A stretch of DNA of 45,563 bases from Rhodospirillales bacterium. GTDB lineage: Bacteria; Pseudomonadota; Alphaproteobacteria; Rhodospirillales; Casp-alpha2. Position numbers and translations under genes: made by a program. Position 1 is the stretch's first letter, and each line of letters begins with the position of its first letter. Location: contig JABMOY010000149.1 in the NCBI GenBank assembly GCA_013203955.1, positions 1-45,563 on the forward strand, given 5' to 3'. Below the pieces are notes generated by a model that worked only from the letters and a program-made list of their open reading frames with translations, made no database searches and was not told the origin of the DNA. Shown piece after piece: positions 10,406 through 19,035 of the stretch.

Positions 10406-12726
10406 TTATTGATCGCCCGCCAGACCTTTTCCGGGGTCAAGGGCATATCTATTTTCCGAACGCCCAAATGTTTAAGCGCATCCAACACGGCATTGACCAC
10501 CGCCGGCGGCGCCCCACAACATCCGGCTTCGCCGGCGCCCTTAACGCCCAAGGGATTCTTTTTCGTCGGCGCGCCTTCGTAATATTCAAGGGTCATAGGC
10601 GGAATATCGTCGGCCCTGGGAAGGGCGTAATCAACCAACGACCCCGTGATCAACTGTCCGGAGTCATCATAAACGATTTGTTCCATCAGGGCTTGGCCGA
10701 TACCTTGGACGGCGCCGCCCATGACTTGGCCATCGGCCAGCATGGGGTTGATGATGGTGCCGAAGTCATCGACAACCCAAAGCCCGGAAAGGTCGATCTT
10801 ACCGGTTTCGGGATCGACCTCGACCTCGGCGGCATGACAACCATTGGGGACGGATATAACACCGCGCTCGAATGTGGACCCGGTATTGAGATGCCCCGGC
10901 TCCATCCCGCCCGGAAGCTTCGACGGATCCTGAGAAGCATCAATAACGTCCCGCATGCCGAGGTTAAGGTTTGTTCCCGGCACGACGAAACTTCCGTCTT
11001 CGAAGACGATTTTATCGGCCGTGGTCTCTAACAGATGGGCGGCGATTTTCTTGCCTTTTTCAATCACCTCGCCCGCCGCCTGCTGAACGGCGTTGCCGCC
11101 GACTTCCAGGTTACGCGATCCGCCGTGACCGCCGCCAATGGGCGTCGCGTCCGTGTCGGCTTGGCGGTAACGAAAATCATCAAGGGGAAGCCCCAGGTTG
11201 GCAGCCAGAATCTGCGGCATCGAGGTTTCATGGCCCATGCCCGTCGATTGGCTGCCGACGGCGAGTTCAATCGATCCGTCTTCGTTGAAGGTAACGCCCG
11301 CATATTCCTTCGGTCCGCCGCCGGTGCATTCCATATATGGGGCAATGGCGAATCCTCTAAGAAGCCCTTTTTCCCGGCTCGCCTTAACACGGTCGGCAAA
11401 CCCTTCGCGGTCGGAAAGCTTCAGGGTGCGCTCGAAGACTTCGGGGAAATCACCACAATCGATATCCAGGCCCATGGGCGACGTCATCGGCAACGAGCTG
11501 CTGGGGATCAGGTTCTTGCGCCGCAGTTCCACCGGGTCGAAGCCGAGTTCCCTGGCCGCCAACTCGACCACCCTCTCAATCTGGAAAGACGCCTCGGGCC
11601 GGCCAGCGCCTCGATAGGGATCCATGGGCTGGGTGTTGGTGAAAACGGCCTTGGCTCGGTAATACATGGCTTCAAACGCATAAGGCCCGCCCTGCGTTCG
11701 AGCCGAGCCCGCCGTCGGCGTGAACGGGCCGATGGTCCAGCAATAAGCGCCGATATTACCGATGGTCGTGGTCCGCAGGGCCAGGAAGGTGCCGTCCTTG
11801 GTCAACGCCAATTCGATCTTGTTTAACTGATCGCGGCCATGGGTGTCGGACAGGAAACTTTCGGAACGGCTGTTGATCCACTTCACCGGACGGCCGAGTC
11901 GCCGGGCGGCATAGAGGATCAGCGCCGGTTCCGGGTAGGCGCCGTTCTTGACGCCGAAGCCGCCACCGACATCGGGTGCGATGTGATGGAGCTTTTCCTT
12001 ATCGATGCCCAGCACGTTTTCGGCAAAGACATCCCGGATGGCGTGAACGTTTTGGGTGGCGTTGTAGAGAAGGTAGCTGTCGGTTTCGGCATCAAACTTT
12101 GCGACGGCGCCCCGTGTTTCAATAGGAATGGCGGTAACGCGGTTGTTGACGAGATCCATGGCGATGACATGGTCTGCCCTATCGAAAGCAGCCTGGGTCG
12201 CCGCTTCGTCGCCGAGTTCAAAATCGAGGCACAGGTTGTTCGGGATATCGTCCCAAAGCTTAGGCGCGCCGTCTTCCAGGGCCGCCACCGGATCGACGAC
12301 CGCCGGCAAGGGGTCGTAATCGACATCAATCAGTTCCAGGGCATCCGCAGCCAGCACCGGGGTTTCGGCAACGACAAGGGCGACAGGTTCGCCGACATAC
12401 CGCGCCCGATCCATGGCCAGACAATGGCGCGGGGGTTCCGAGAGGTCTGAGCCGTCACGATTTTTGCGCGCCGCCGATTTCGTCGGGATATGGCCGAAAC
12501 CTTCTTTCTTCCAATCCTCCGCCGTCACCACCAAAAGCACGCCGTCCAAGGCCAAGGCTTCCGATGCATCGATTCCTTTGATAACCGCATGGCCATGGGG
12601 CGAGCGCAGGACCGCCGCAAAGGCCTGGCCTTCCATATTGATATCGTCGATGTATTGGCCCCGCCCGGTCAGAAAACGTTCGTCCTCGGTCCTTAGCAGG
12701 GCATCGCCGATTTTCGGTTTGTTCAT
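10399..12726 (-). CDS. Molybdenum hydroxylase large subunit, CoxL-like form II (xanthine dehydrogenase family)
   Basis: 775 residues. It carries the molybdopterin-cytosine-dinucleotide-binding large subunit of an aerobic hydroxylase: DVGGGFGVK near residue 257, PYRGAGRPEA near 372, GGGHGGSR in the second half, and the active-site Glu in KGAGEAGCCG near 732. Genuine form I CO dehydrogenase has AYxCSFR at the active-site loop; here the loop is PYRGAGR, the form II signature. The substrate is therefore probably not CO but an aldehyde, purine or N-heterocycle. It is the last gene of an S-M-L operon, 16 bp behind the medium subunit gene. Confidence 0.9.
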   Translation of the reverse strand: MNKPKIGDALLRTEDERFLTGRGQYIDDINMEGQAFAAVLRSPHGHAVIKGIDASEALALDGVLLVVTAEDWKKEGFGHIPTKSAARKNRDGSDLSEPPRHCLAMDRARYVGEPVALVVAETPVLAADALELIDVDYDPLPAVVDPVAALEDGAPKLWDDIPNNLCLDFELGDEAATQAAFDRADHVIAMDLVNNRVTAIPIETRGAVAKFDAETDSYLLYNATQNVHAIRDVFAENVLGIDKEKLHHIAPDVGGGFGVKNGAYPEPALILYAARRLGRPVKWINSRSESFLSDTHGRDQLNKIELALTKDGTFLALRTTTIGNIGAYCWTIGPFTPTAGSARTQGGPYAFEAMYYRAKAVFTNTQPMDPYRGAGRPEASFQIERVVELAARELGFDPVELRRKNLIPSSSLPMTSPMGLDIDCGDFPEVFERTLKLSDREGFADRVKASREKGLLRGFAIAPYMECTGGGPKEYAGVTFNEDGSIELAVGSQSTGMGHETSMPQILAANLGLPLDDFRYRQADTDATPIGGGHGGSRNLEVGGNAVQQAAGEVIEKGKKIAAHLLETTADKIVFEDGSFVVPGTNLNLGMRDVIDASQDPSKLPGGMEPGHLNTGSTFERGVISVPNGCHAAEVEVDPETGKIDLSGLWVVDDFGTIINPMLADGQVMGGAVQGIGQALMEQIVYDDSGQLITGSLVDYALPRADDIPPMTLEYYEGAPTKKNPLGVKGAGEAGCCGAPPAVVNAVLDALKHLGVRKIDMPLTPEKVWRAINNQ

Positions 12727-12742
12727 GGTGATCTCCCTTCCC

Positions 12743-13537
12743 CTAAGACGCTTTCTTGACGGCGCGCGCCGTCAACACACCGATCAAGTGCGCCCGGTAA
12801 TAGGCCGAGGCATGAAGGTCGGTGTTGAGGTCGGGGTAAGAAACGGCAATATCCTTGAGCGCATCGGACGTGAATTCGGCCTCCAGGGCCTTTTCCATTT
12901 CAGGCACGCGGAAAACACAAGGTCCGGCGCCAATGACGGTCACCCGAACGCTCTCCGCCCGGCGGCAAACCATGACGGCAACGAGTGCATATCGGGAAGC
13001 CGTATTTTCGAATTTTTCGTAGGCAGCCGCTTCCGCGACGGGAAAATCGACCTTGGTAATCAATTCGCCGTCTTCGAGCGCCGTTTCAAACATGCCGGTG
13101 AAAAAATCATCGCCGGAAATTTGGCGCCGGTCGGTATGAACGGTTGCGCTTAAGGCCACGACCGCCGCCGGATAATCGGCAGCCGGGTCATTGTTGGCAA
13201 TCGACCCGCCAAGCGTGCCCCGGTTGCGCACATGCGGATCGCCGATGCCTGACGCCAAGTCGGCCAGCGCCGGAATGGCTTGGCGGATGTCTTCAGAAGC
13301 CGCGACCTCGGCATGGGTGGTCATGGAACCGATGGAAACGATCCCACCGGCAACGGTAATGCCCTTAAGCTCATCCAAGGCACCCAGGTCGATAAGGTCC
13401 GACGGCATCGCCAAGCGCTGCTTCATCACCGGGATCACAGTTTGGCCACCGGCCAGGAACTGCCCGTCGTCGGCTTGTTGAAAGGCTTCCAAGGCGGCGG
13501 CTAGCCCGCCGGGGCGTTGGAATTTAAAATCGTACAT
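12743..13537 (-). CDS. Molybdenum hydroxylase medium (FAD-binding) subunit, CoxM-like
   Basis: 264 residues. It matches the FAD-binding medium chain: LAGGQTVIPVMKQRLAMP near residues 34-50 (first FAD loop) and RNRGTLGGSIANNDPAADYPA around 100-120 (second FAD loop). It passes electrons from the iron-sulfur subunit to the acceptor. The ATG at 13537 (MYDFKFQRP) is the family start. A longer in-frame reading upstream would run through the end of the small subunit gene and has no similarity. Only four bases separate it from the small subunit stop. Confidence 0.92.
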   Translation of the reverse strand: MYDFKFQRPGGLAAALEAFQQADDGQFLAGGQTVIPVMKQRLAMPSDLIDLGALDELKGITVAGGIVSIGSMTTHAEVAASEDIRQAIPALADLASGIGDPHVRNRGTLGGSIANNDPAADYPAAVVALSATVHTDRRQISGDDFFTGMFETALEDGELITKVDFPVAEAAAYEKFENTASRYALVAVMVCRRAESVRVTVIGAGPCVFRVPEMEKALEAEFTSDALKDIAVSYPDLNTDLHASAYYRAHLIGVLTARAVKKAS

Positions 13538-13541
13538 TCGT

Positions 13542-14009
13542 TCAGCCCCGCATCGCCTTGGCCCCGGCCAAGACCGCATTGACGATGTTCTGATAACCGG
13601 TGCACCGGCAAAGGTTGCCTTCCAGCCCGTGGCGGACATCGGCATCGCTGGGATCGGGATTGTCTTTCACCAAGGCCAGCGAGGCCATGATCATGCCGGG
13701 CGTACAAAAACCGCATTGCAGGCCGTGGTTCTGACGAAATGCTTCCTGCATGGGGTGGAGGCCGCCTTCGGGGGCTACGCCTTCGATGGTCGTGACCTCT
13801 GAGCCGTCGGCTTGCAACGCGAACATTGTGCAGCTTTTGACCGGCCGGCCATCGACATGCACGACACAGGCCCCGCATTGGCTGGTGTCGCAGCCGATGT
13901 GCGTGCCGGTCAGGCCCAGGGTCTCCCTGATGAACTGGACAAGCAGCGTCCGCCCTTCAGCTTCCCCCGAGACCTTTTTACCGTTAACGGTCAAGGAAAC
14001 TTTCGCCAT
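13542..14009 (-). CDS. Molybdenum hydroxylase small subunit, two [2Fe-2S] clusters, CoxS-like
   Basis: 155 residues with the complete set of cysteines for two [2Fe-2S] clusters. The plant-ferredoxin-like N-terminal domain has [15 protein letters not shown] and a later Cys in VKSCTMFA. The C-terminal four-helix domain has LQCGFCTPG and NLCRCTGYQ. It accepts electrons from the molybdenum site and passes them to the FAD subunit. It is the first gene of the S-M-L operon; a divergent 159-bp gap separates it from the CoxG gene and presumably contains promoters for both. Confidence 0.94.
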   Translation of the reverse strand: MAKVSLTVNGKKVSGEAEGRTLLVQFIRETLGLTGTHIGCDTSQCGACVVHVDGRPVKSCTMFALQADGSEVTTIEGVAPEGGLHPMQEAFRQNHGLQCGFCTPGMIMASLALVKDNPDPSDADVRHGLEGNLCRCTGYQNIVNAVLAGAKAMRG

Positions 14010-14168
14010 GGTCTTTTAAGTCTCTATTTCCTCCCAAGGCCGGCCCCCACCGGCGCAAAACTTAAAAAAAACCCTACACACTTGCCGCCGGTTAAGAAAG
14101 ACACCTGGAAAAAAATATTTCACGCTTCGGCGATTGAAACCCCGCCCTCCGTGGCCTAGCTTTTAGAT

Positions 14169-14717
14169 ATGAAAATGACTGACGAAATCCGCATTGAGGC
14201 CCCTCGGGATAAGGTCTATGCAGCCCTTAATGATACCGAAACCCTTAAAAAAGCCATTCCCGGCTGCCAGGACTTGGAACGGATTTCCGAAACGGAATTG
14301 ACGGCGACGGTGCAAGCCAAGGTCGGGCCGGTAAAAGCCAAGTTCAAGGGAAACGTCACGCTGTCCGACCTCAATCCGCCTGAAAGCTACACCATTTCGG
14401 GCGAAGGCAAAGGCGGCGTGGCGGGCTTCGCCAAGGGTCAGGCAAAGGTGACTTTGACGGAAGATGGCAACGCGACGGTGCTTCGTTACGAAGTCGACGC
14501 CGACGTCGGCGGCAAACTGGCCCAGGTCGGAAGCCGCTTGATCGAAGGAACCTCAAAAAAGCTGGCCGGGGAATTTTTTGAGACCTTTTCAGTTTTGGTT
14601 AGCGGCACTGAAAGCGAGGAAGCACCAGCAGAAGCACCTTCTGACGGATTACCCGTTGGCTGGATTATCGGCGCCCTCGTTATTTCTCTCATTGGTATTT
14701 TCATCTATTTTCTTTAG
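14169..14717 (+). CDS. CoxG-like SRPBCC protein with C-terminal membrane anchor
   Basis: 182 residues. Residues 1-145 are an SRPBCC (START-like) domain of the CoxG family (MTDEIRIEAPRDKVYAALND, AIPGCQDLE, GEGKGGVAGFAKGQAKVTL). A hydrophobic C-terminal helix (PVGWIIGALVISLIGIFIYFL, about 160-181) follows an acidic linker, giving a tail anchor. CoxG is thought to recruit CO dehydrogenase to the membrane. By analogy this protein could tether the neighbouring hydroxylase to the respiratory chain, even though the large subunit is form II. It is divergent from the hydroxylase operon and overlaps the convergent cytidylyltransferase gene by 17 bp. Confidence 0.85.
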   Translation: MKMTDEIRIEAPRDKVYAALNDTETLKKAIPGCQDLERISETELTATVQAKVGPVKAKFKGNVTLSDLNPPESYTISGEGKGGVAGFAKGQAKVTLTEDGNATVLRYEVDADVGGKLAQVGSRLIEGTSKKLAGEFFETFSVLVSGTESEEAPAEAPSDGLPVGWIIGALVISLIGIFIYFL

Positions 14718-15288
14718 GCGCGTCGTAGTCAACGAGAACACCTTCGTCATCCACTGCAACTTCACAGACTCTCTCCGGATGGGCGGCGATGATTTTCCTG
14801 CCGCCATGATCGCCGCCGAGGTCGCGGAGGCTTGAAAAAAATTCCACTCCAAAAAGAACCGGGTTGCCGCGACGTCCGTCTTTTACCGGAACACAAATTC
14901 CATACCCCGCATTGGGATCAAATGCCTGGACCAGGCGCTGGATAGTTTCAGGCTTTATCTCCGGCATGTCCCCTAAGCAAATGACGGCGCCGTCTATGTC
15001 CCCGGGCAGCGCCTCGATCCCACATTTGATGGACGTTCCCATTCCCTGTTCATAATCGGGGTTTTCTTGCACCTGCACCCCTAAGCCGCCAATGACACGG
15101 CGGACTTCCACCGCCTGGTGGCCGGTAACGACGATAACCGGGTCGAGCCCAGAATTGCCTACCGTTTCGATCACTCGGGCGATCATGGGGCGGCCGCCAA
15201 CGTCAGCAAGAAGCTTGTTTTCCGGCCCCGCCCGTTTTGAAAGCCCGGCTGCCAAAACGATACCGGCTATCCGAAAGGATTTCTCCAT
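14701..15288 (-). CDS. MocA-like molybdenum cofactor cytidylyltransferase
   Basis: 195 residues. The N-terminus has the nucleotidyltransferase signature GIVLAAGLSKRAGPENKLL, then VVTGHQA and a metal-binding Asp in CLGDMPEI, and ends with RRGNPVLFG. This is the MobA-like NTP transferase group that makes MCD (molybdopterin cytosine dinucleotide) from Moco and CTP, as required by the adjacent hydroxylase. The ATG at 15288 was chosen because a GGAG lies 11 bases upstream and it places the motif near the N-terminus as in relatives. It is divergent from xdhC with a 68-bp gap. Confidence 0.85.
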   Translation of the reverse strand: MEKSFRIAGIVLAAGLSKRAGPENKLLADVGGRPMIARVIETVGNSGLDPVIVVTGHQAVEVRRVIGGLGVQVQENPDYEQGMGTSIKCGIEALPGDIDGAVICLGDMPEIKPETIQRLVQAFDPNAGYGICVPVKDGRRGNPVLFGVEFFSSLRDLGGDHGGRKIIAAHPERVCEVAVDDEGVLVDYDAPKENR

Positions 15289-15356
15289 ATTGAAATTGTC
15301 TCCAAAAAAGCGAGGATAACTGTATAGGCCCATTACTGCGCTAGGAAAGACGCTAA

Positions 15357-16361
15357 ATGATGCCGAACGAACCCCGAGGGGGAAGCAACGAAATCAGCGT
15401 GATCGAGCAGCTTCTACGCTGGCTCGATGACGGCCAGGAGGCCGCCCTGGCCATTGTTACCGAAACATGGGGGTCATCGCCCTGCCCGGCCGGCAGCCTG
15501 CTTGCCATCAACGAGGACCGGGGCTTTATGGGTTCGGTTTCCGGTGGCTGCGTCGAAGGCGCCGTCGTCACCGAGGCGCTGGCGCTTATAAAGGGCAAAA
15601 CCTTCAAGCGGTTGGAATACGGCGTCACCGACGAAGACGCCTGGCAAGTCGGCTTGGCCTGCGGCGGGCGCATCGGAGTCTTCGTCACTTGGGTGTCCAA
15701 CGATTGGCGGAAAACGTTGGCGGCGCTGATGGACGCCCAGCAGGAAAATCGACCGACGGCACTGGTCATTGATATGAGTGACGCCAGCCCCACTCTTAAA
15801 TCGAAAGAGGAAGCGCCGGAATTATTCGACACGGACAAAAGCCGCCTCGTTGAAGGCCCGGCGGATAAAATGCAGTTTATCGGGATATTCAATCCGCCCC
15901 TAAGGCTGTTGATCGTCGGCGCCGTCCATATCGCCCAAGCCCTGGCCACTATGGCCGCCGCTACGGGCTTTCAAGTGACGGTAATCGACCCCCGCGGCGC
16001 TTGGGCGACCAAAGACCGGTTCCCCACCGTCACCCTTGACGAGCGTTGGCCCCGGGAAGCCCTGCAGGAGCTAAAACCGGACCACAGGACCGCCGTTGTT
16101 TCCCTCAGTCACGACCCAAAACTGGATGACCCGGCCCTGGTGGAAGCGCTGAAAAGCGATGCCTTATATATCGGCGCACTCGGCAGCCGCCGGACCCACG
16201 CCAAACGACTGGAACGGCTTGTCGAGTTGGGCGTTGATGAAGAAGCTTTTGCGCGCATTCACGGGCCCATAGGGCTGGATATCGGCGCCGTTACGCCGGC
16301 GGAAATCGCCGTATCAATCTTGGCTGAAATTGTCTCAAGGTTACGCGCACGCAATCGCTAG
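15357..16361 (+). CDS. xdhC: XdhC/CoxI family molybdenum cofactor insertion protein
   Basis: 334 residues. The N-terminal XdhC domain has VTETWGSSPCPAGSLLAI and VSGGCVEGAVV (the conserved Cys), followed by LACGGRIGVFV. The C-terminal Rossmann-like XdhC_C domain has LLIVGAVHIAQALATMA, VIDPRGAWA and the GALGSRRTHAKR motif. These proteins bind sulfurated Moco and deliver it to xanthine dehydrogenase-family enzymes, here most likely the adjacent hydroxylase. The 3' end overlaps the convergent DUF427 gene by four bases. Confidence 0.9.
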   Translation: MMPNEPRGGSNEISVIEQLLRWLDDGQEAALAIVTETWGSSPCPAGSLLAINEDRGFMGSVSGGCVEGAVVTEALALIKGKTFKRLEYGVTDEDAWQVGLACGGRIGVFVTWVSNDWRKTLAALMDAQQENRPTALVIDMSDASPTLKSKEEAPELFDTDKSRLVEGPADKMQFIGIFNPPLRLLIVGAVHIAQALATMAAATGFQVTVIDPRGAWATKDRFPTVTLDERWPREALQELKPDHRTAVVSLSHDPKLDDPALVEALKSDALYIGALGSRRTHAKRLERLVELGVDEEAFARIHGPIGLDIGAVTPAEIAVSILAEIVSRLRARNR

Positions 16362-16747
16362 CCAAAAATGATCTCATCGATTTTTTCCGTATCGAAGGCA
16401 ACGAAGCCCTTTAATTCACTGACCTCGTCAAAGGGTTCGAGATAGCCCCAAGCGGCATTTTCAACAAGACCGCCACTGGCATCGAAGTCCCAATAAGAAG
16501 CCTCCCCCTTGAAGGGGCAAAAGGTGTGATGGGTATTCGATGGCATCATGTCCATGCGGACATCTTTGCAAGGAAAATAATGAACCCGCTCATAACCGCT
16601 TTCGTTCATCAGTAAGGTATCACTGCTGTCGGCGACCACTTCGCCGTTGATGACGATACGGTGGCGGCCGGGGTGACGCTCCACGATTACTTTGTGGTCG
16701 GGATGTTTGGCGTAACCCGGCCCCGAATTCGAATTTGTATTCCCCAC
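16358..16747 (-). CDS. DUF427 family protein
   Basis: 129 residues of the small DUF427 beta-barrel family: HRIVINGEVVADSSDTLLMNE, HYFPCKDVRMDMM, HTFCPFKGEASYWDF and AAWGYLEPFDEVSELKGFVAF are characteristic. The biochemical function of the family is not established; conserved Cys and His residues suggest a ligand or metal pocket. No functional link to its neighbours is apparent. Confidence 0.87.
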   Translation of the reverse strand: MGNTNSNSGPGYAKHPDHKVIVERHPGRHRIVINGEVVADSSDTLLMNESGYERVHYFPCKDVRMDMMPSNTHHTFCPFKGEASYWDFDASGGLVENAAWGYLEPFDEVSELKGFVAFDTEKIDEIIFG

Positions 16748-16761
16748 AATATTCCTTCCGT

Positions 16762-17049
16762 TCAGGTCTTGGTTTTCGTCGGGTCCCCGTTGCCGGGTTT
16801 GGGCGACGGTTTATCTTTTTTCGGGTGCTTGCGGCGAATGATGATATCGCCGTTATCCAGGATTTCAGGCGCCGCGTATTGGGGGATGGCCTTCAGCATA
16901 ATCTCGAAAGCTTTGAGAATTTGACGGGTCGCTTCCTCGATCATTTCCCGAGGCGTTTCCGTTTCCGGGGCTTTATGGGAATTGGCCAATACGGCGGGCG
17001 ATGAAATCATTGCCGCCATAATTATTGCCATGAGGTATGTCTTAGACAC
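16762..17049 (-). CDS. Small secreted hypothetical protein
   Basis: 95 residues with an unusual GTG start. A strong GGAGGA lies about seven bases upstream of this GTG, and the N-terminus then becomes a normal signal peptide (SKTYLMAIIMAAMISSPAVLA, cleavage near residue 22). The mature part has a helical segment (EMIEEATRQILKAFEIMLKAIPQYAAPEIL) followed by GDIIIRRKHP and a Lys/Pro-rich tail, so it is probably a periplasmic protein. I do not recognise a characterised family. Confidence 0.7.
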   Translation of the reverse strand: MSKTYLMAIIMAAMISSPAVLANSHKAPETETPREMIEEATRQILKAFEIMLKAIPQYAAPEILDNGDIIIRRKHPKKDKPSPKPGNGDPTKTKT

Positions 17050-17135
17050 TGGGGGCTCCTCCGTCGGTTCTGAAAGGATATCTTGGGGCAATTATCCATC
17101 AACGATTGCTGGAGAGCAACCGGCAGGGGAAATAG

Positions 17136-17486
17136 CTAATCCTTTGAAGTAGAAGCCATGGCGCTCAGGACCTTGTCGACCCGGAAAGACAGGTTCGACA
17201 TCAATAACACCATGTGCCTCGAGATTTCGGTGCCGTCTTCGGTGGCAATCGTCGCCTGCCCGCTGTCGGAGAAAAAACGGGGAACCATGATCTCGGGAGA
17301 CTCCGGCGCCTGTATAAACAAATGCGCCTTCCGCCTGATGAAGGAAGCCCGCTTTAAAGGATACTCGGCCGGCAGATAGGCCGTTGTTCCCTGGGTCGGC
17401 GCGATGACGGTTAAGGCGGCGACGTTGCCGGCGCTTAAATCCATCGGCGCGAATGGAACGGGTGACTTGTTTTGTTTCTTTGTCAT
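17136..17486 (-). CDS. Hypothetical protein, 116 residues
   Basis: The ATG at 17486 has GAGG five to six bases upstream and starts a lysine/asparagine-rich N-terminus (MTKKQNKSPVPF). The body is mixed, with a hydrophobic stretch near residues 20-35 (LSAGNVAALTVIAPTQG) that is too short and too polar to be a clear membrane span. A segment near the end (EISRHMVLLMSNLSFRVDKVL) is helical. No family is recognised. It lies on the same strand as the preceding secreted protein. Confidence 0.65.
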   Translation of the reverse strand: MTKKQNKSPVPFAPMDLSAGNVAALTVIAPTQGTTAYLPAEYPLKRASFIRRKAHLFIQAPESPEIMVPRFFSDSGQATIATEDGTEISRHMVLLMSNLSFRVDKVLSAMASTSKD

Positions 17487-17654
17487 TTCAGCCTCTGTCC
17501 ATGCATTCAATAATTATCTTTTTAGAGGACGGCTTTTGCCCTTGAATGAATGGTGTTTGAACATCATGTGAATAGATGTAACGATTGGGTAATCGGGCTT
17601 CGAAAAGCGCAAAAATTCCCCGGGTTTCCGGGCTTTTTGAGGAGTTGTAAAAAA

Positions 17655-18365
17655 ATGAAAAAACATCTTCTTATCGTCGAGGATGATGAACTCGTTCAAT
17701 CCCTGCTTGCGGCCTATATGCAGAACGAAGACTTCAAAGTCAGCCTTGCCGCCACCGGCAAGGAAATGCTCGCCTGCATCGATTCAGAAACCATCGATCT
17801 GGTGCTCCTGGATTTGGGATTGCCCGATGAAGACGGTCTGGTGCTGGCCCGGCAAGTGCGGGCCCGGTCTTCGCTGCCGATCATCGTGTTGACGGCCCGC
17901 AAGGAACAGAAAGACCGCCTGGCGGCTTTGGAAATCGGCGCCGATGATTACCTGACGAAACCTTTCGACCCGGAAGAATTGGTGCTCAGGGTCCGCAACC
18001 TGTTGGGGCGCTCGGAATCGGGCGCCACCAACGAAGCCCTGAAAGAACGGACGGAAATTTTCAAGTTTGAAGGCTGGACCTTGGACGCGGGCGGCCACAG
18101 CTTGACCGGGCCTAAGGATAAAAATGTGTCGTTGACCCGGGCCGAATTTAACCTTCTGGCTTCCTTGGCAAGGGCGCCGAACAGGGTATTGAGCCGCGAT
18201 TACTTGTTGGACGCCGTCAGCCAGGATGCCGACGCCCCGACCGACAGGCTGATTGATGTCCTGGTCAGCCGGGTTCGGAAAAAAATTGAAAAAAATCCAA
18301 AAAAACCAGAAATCATTACCACCGTTATCGGCTGCGGGTATAAATTCAGCGTCCAAGTAAAATAG
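17655..18365 (+). CDS. OmpR-family response regulator (orphan)
   Basis: 236 residues. The receiver domain has the acidic pair EDDE at residues 9-12, the phospho-acceptor Asp53 in LVLLDLGLP, Thr/Ala switch sequence VLTARK and Lys in YLTKPFDP. The C-terminal winged-helix domain has LTRAEFNLLASLARAPNRVLSRDYLL and IDVLVSRVRKKIE, and ends with the hairpin ITTVIGCGYKF. It is a transcription factor activated by phosphorylation. No histidine kinase gene is next to it, so its kinase lies elsewhere. The ATG at 17655 has GAGGAG upstream and fits the family start; a longer in-frame reading upstream adds unrelated sequence. Confidence 0.92.
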   Translation: MKKHLLIVEDDELVQSLLAAYMQNEDFKVSLAATGKEMLACIDSETIDLVLLDLGLPDEDGLVLARQVRARSSLPIIVLTARKEQKDRLAALEIGADDYLTKPFDPEELVLRVRNLLGRSESGATNEALKERTEIFKFEGWTLDAGGHSLTGPKDKNVSLTRAEFNLLASLARAPNRVLSRDYLLDAVSQDADAPTDRLIDVLVSRVRKKIEKNPKKPEIITTVIGCGYKFSVQVK

Positions 18366-18414
18366 ATAAAATAGTAAAATAATTTCCGCCATGGGATGTA
18401 CGGGGGGGGATCAA

Positions 18415-19035
18415 GTGCTGAAAGTTTTGGGGCGAGCATCGTCCATTAATGTGCAAAAAGTGATGTGGTTTTCCGCCGAACTAGGCCTGGACGTCGAGCG
18501 GGCCGATATCGGCGGCAAGTACGGCGGCAACGATACGCCGGAATACCTTGCAAAAAATCCCAACGGCTTGGTCCCGATCCTGGAAGACGGCGATTTCGTG
18601 CTTTGGGAATCTCAGGCAATTGTCCGTTATCTGGCCGAAAAATACGGCAAAGCCCCCTGGTATCCGGCCGACGTCGAAGGCCGGGGCCTCGCCAACCAAT
18701 GGATGGATTGGTATCTAACCCGCTTACACGCGCCGATGACGGTCATCTTCTTAGGCCTCATCAGAACCGCCCCCGAAGACCGCGACTTAAGCGCCATGGA
18801 CAAAGCCGCCAAACAGGCCGCCGACCTGTGGGCCTTGATCGACGGCCACCTGGAAAATTCCGATTTTATGACCGGCGCCGAGCCGACCATGGGCGACGTT
18901 CCCTTGGGCTGTGCCGTCAACCGGTGGCACACGCTGGATGTGGAGCGCCCGAACTTGCCAAGGCTCGAAGCCTATTACCAACGATTACAGGAACGCCCGC
19001 ACTTCCGCGAACATGTCATGGTGACGATGGAATGA
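18415..19035 (+). CDS. Glutathione S-transferase family protein
   Basis: 206 residues. The thioredoxin-like N-terminal domain begins LKVLGRASSINVQKVMWF with the catalytic Ser region SSIN, then NPNGLVPILEDGDFVLWESQAIVRYLAEKYG, the glutathione-binding P-x-L and ES motif. A helical C-terminal domain follows (WMDWYLTR, MGDVPLGCAVNRW). The GTG at 18415 is preferred because a G-rich Shine-Dalgarno-like run lies about five bases upstream and GSTs start just before the first strand; an ATG at 18391 would add eight odd residues. Its stop overlaps the next gene's start (ATGA). Confidence 0.88.
   Translation: MLKVLGRASSINVQKVMWFSAELGLDVERADIGGKYGGNDTPEYLAKNPNGLVPILEDGDFVLWESQAIVRYLAEKYGKAPWYPADVEGRGLANQWMDWYLTRLHAPMTVIFLGLIRTAPEDRDLSAMDKAAKQAADLWALIDGHLENSDFMTGAEPTMGDVPLGCAVNRWHTLDVERPNLPRLEAYYQRLQERPHFREHVMVTME

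Noticed and set aside
10399-14009. True aerobic CO dehydrogenase
   Set aside because: The active-site loop is PYRGAGR, not the AYxCSFR of form I, so CO oxidation is not supported despite CoxG and related genes.
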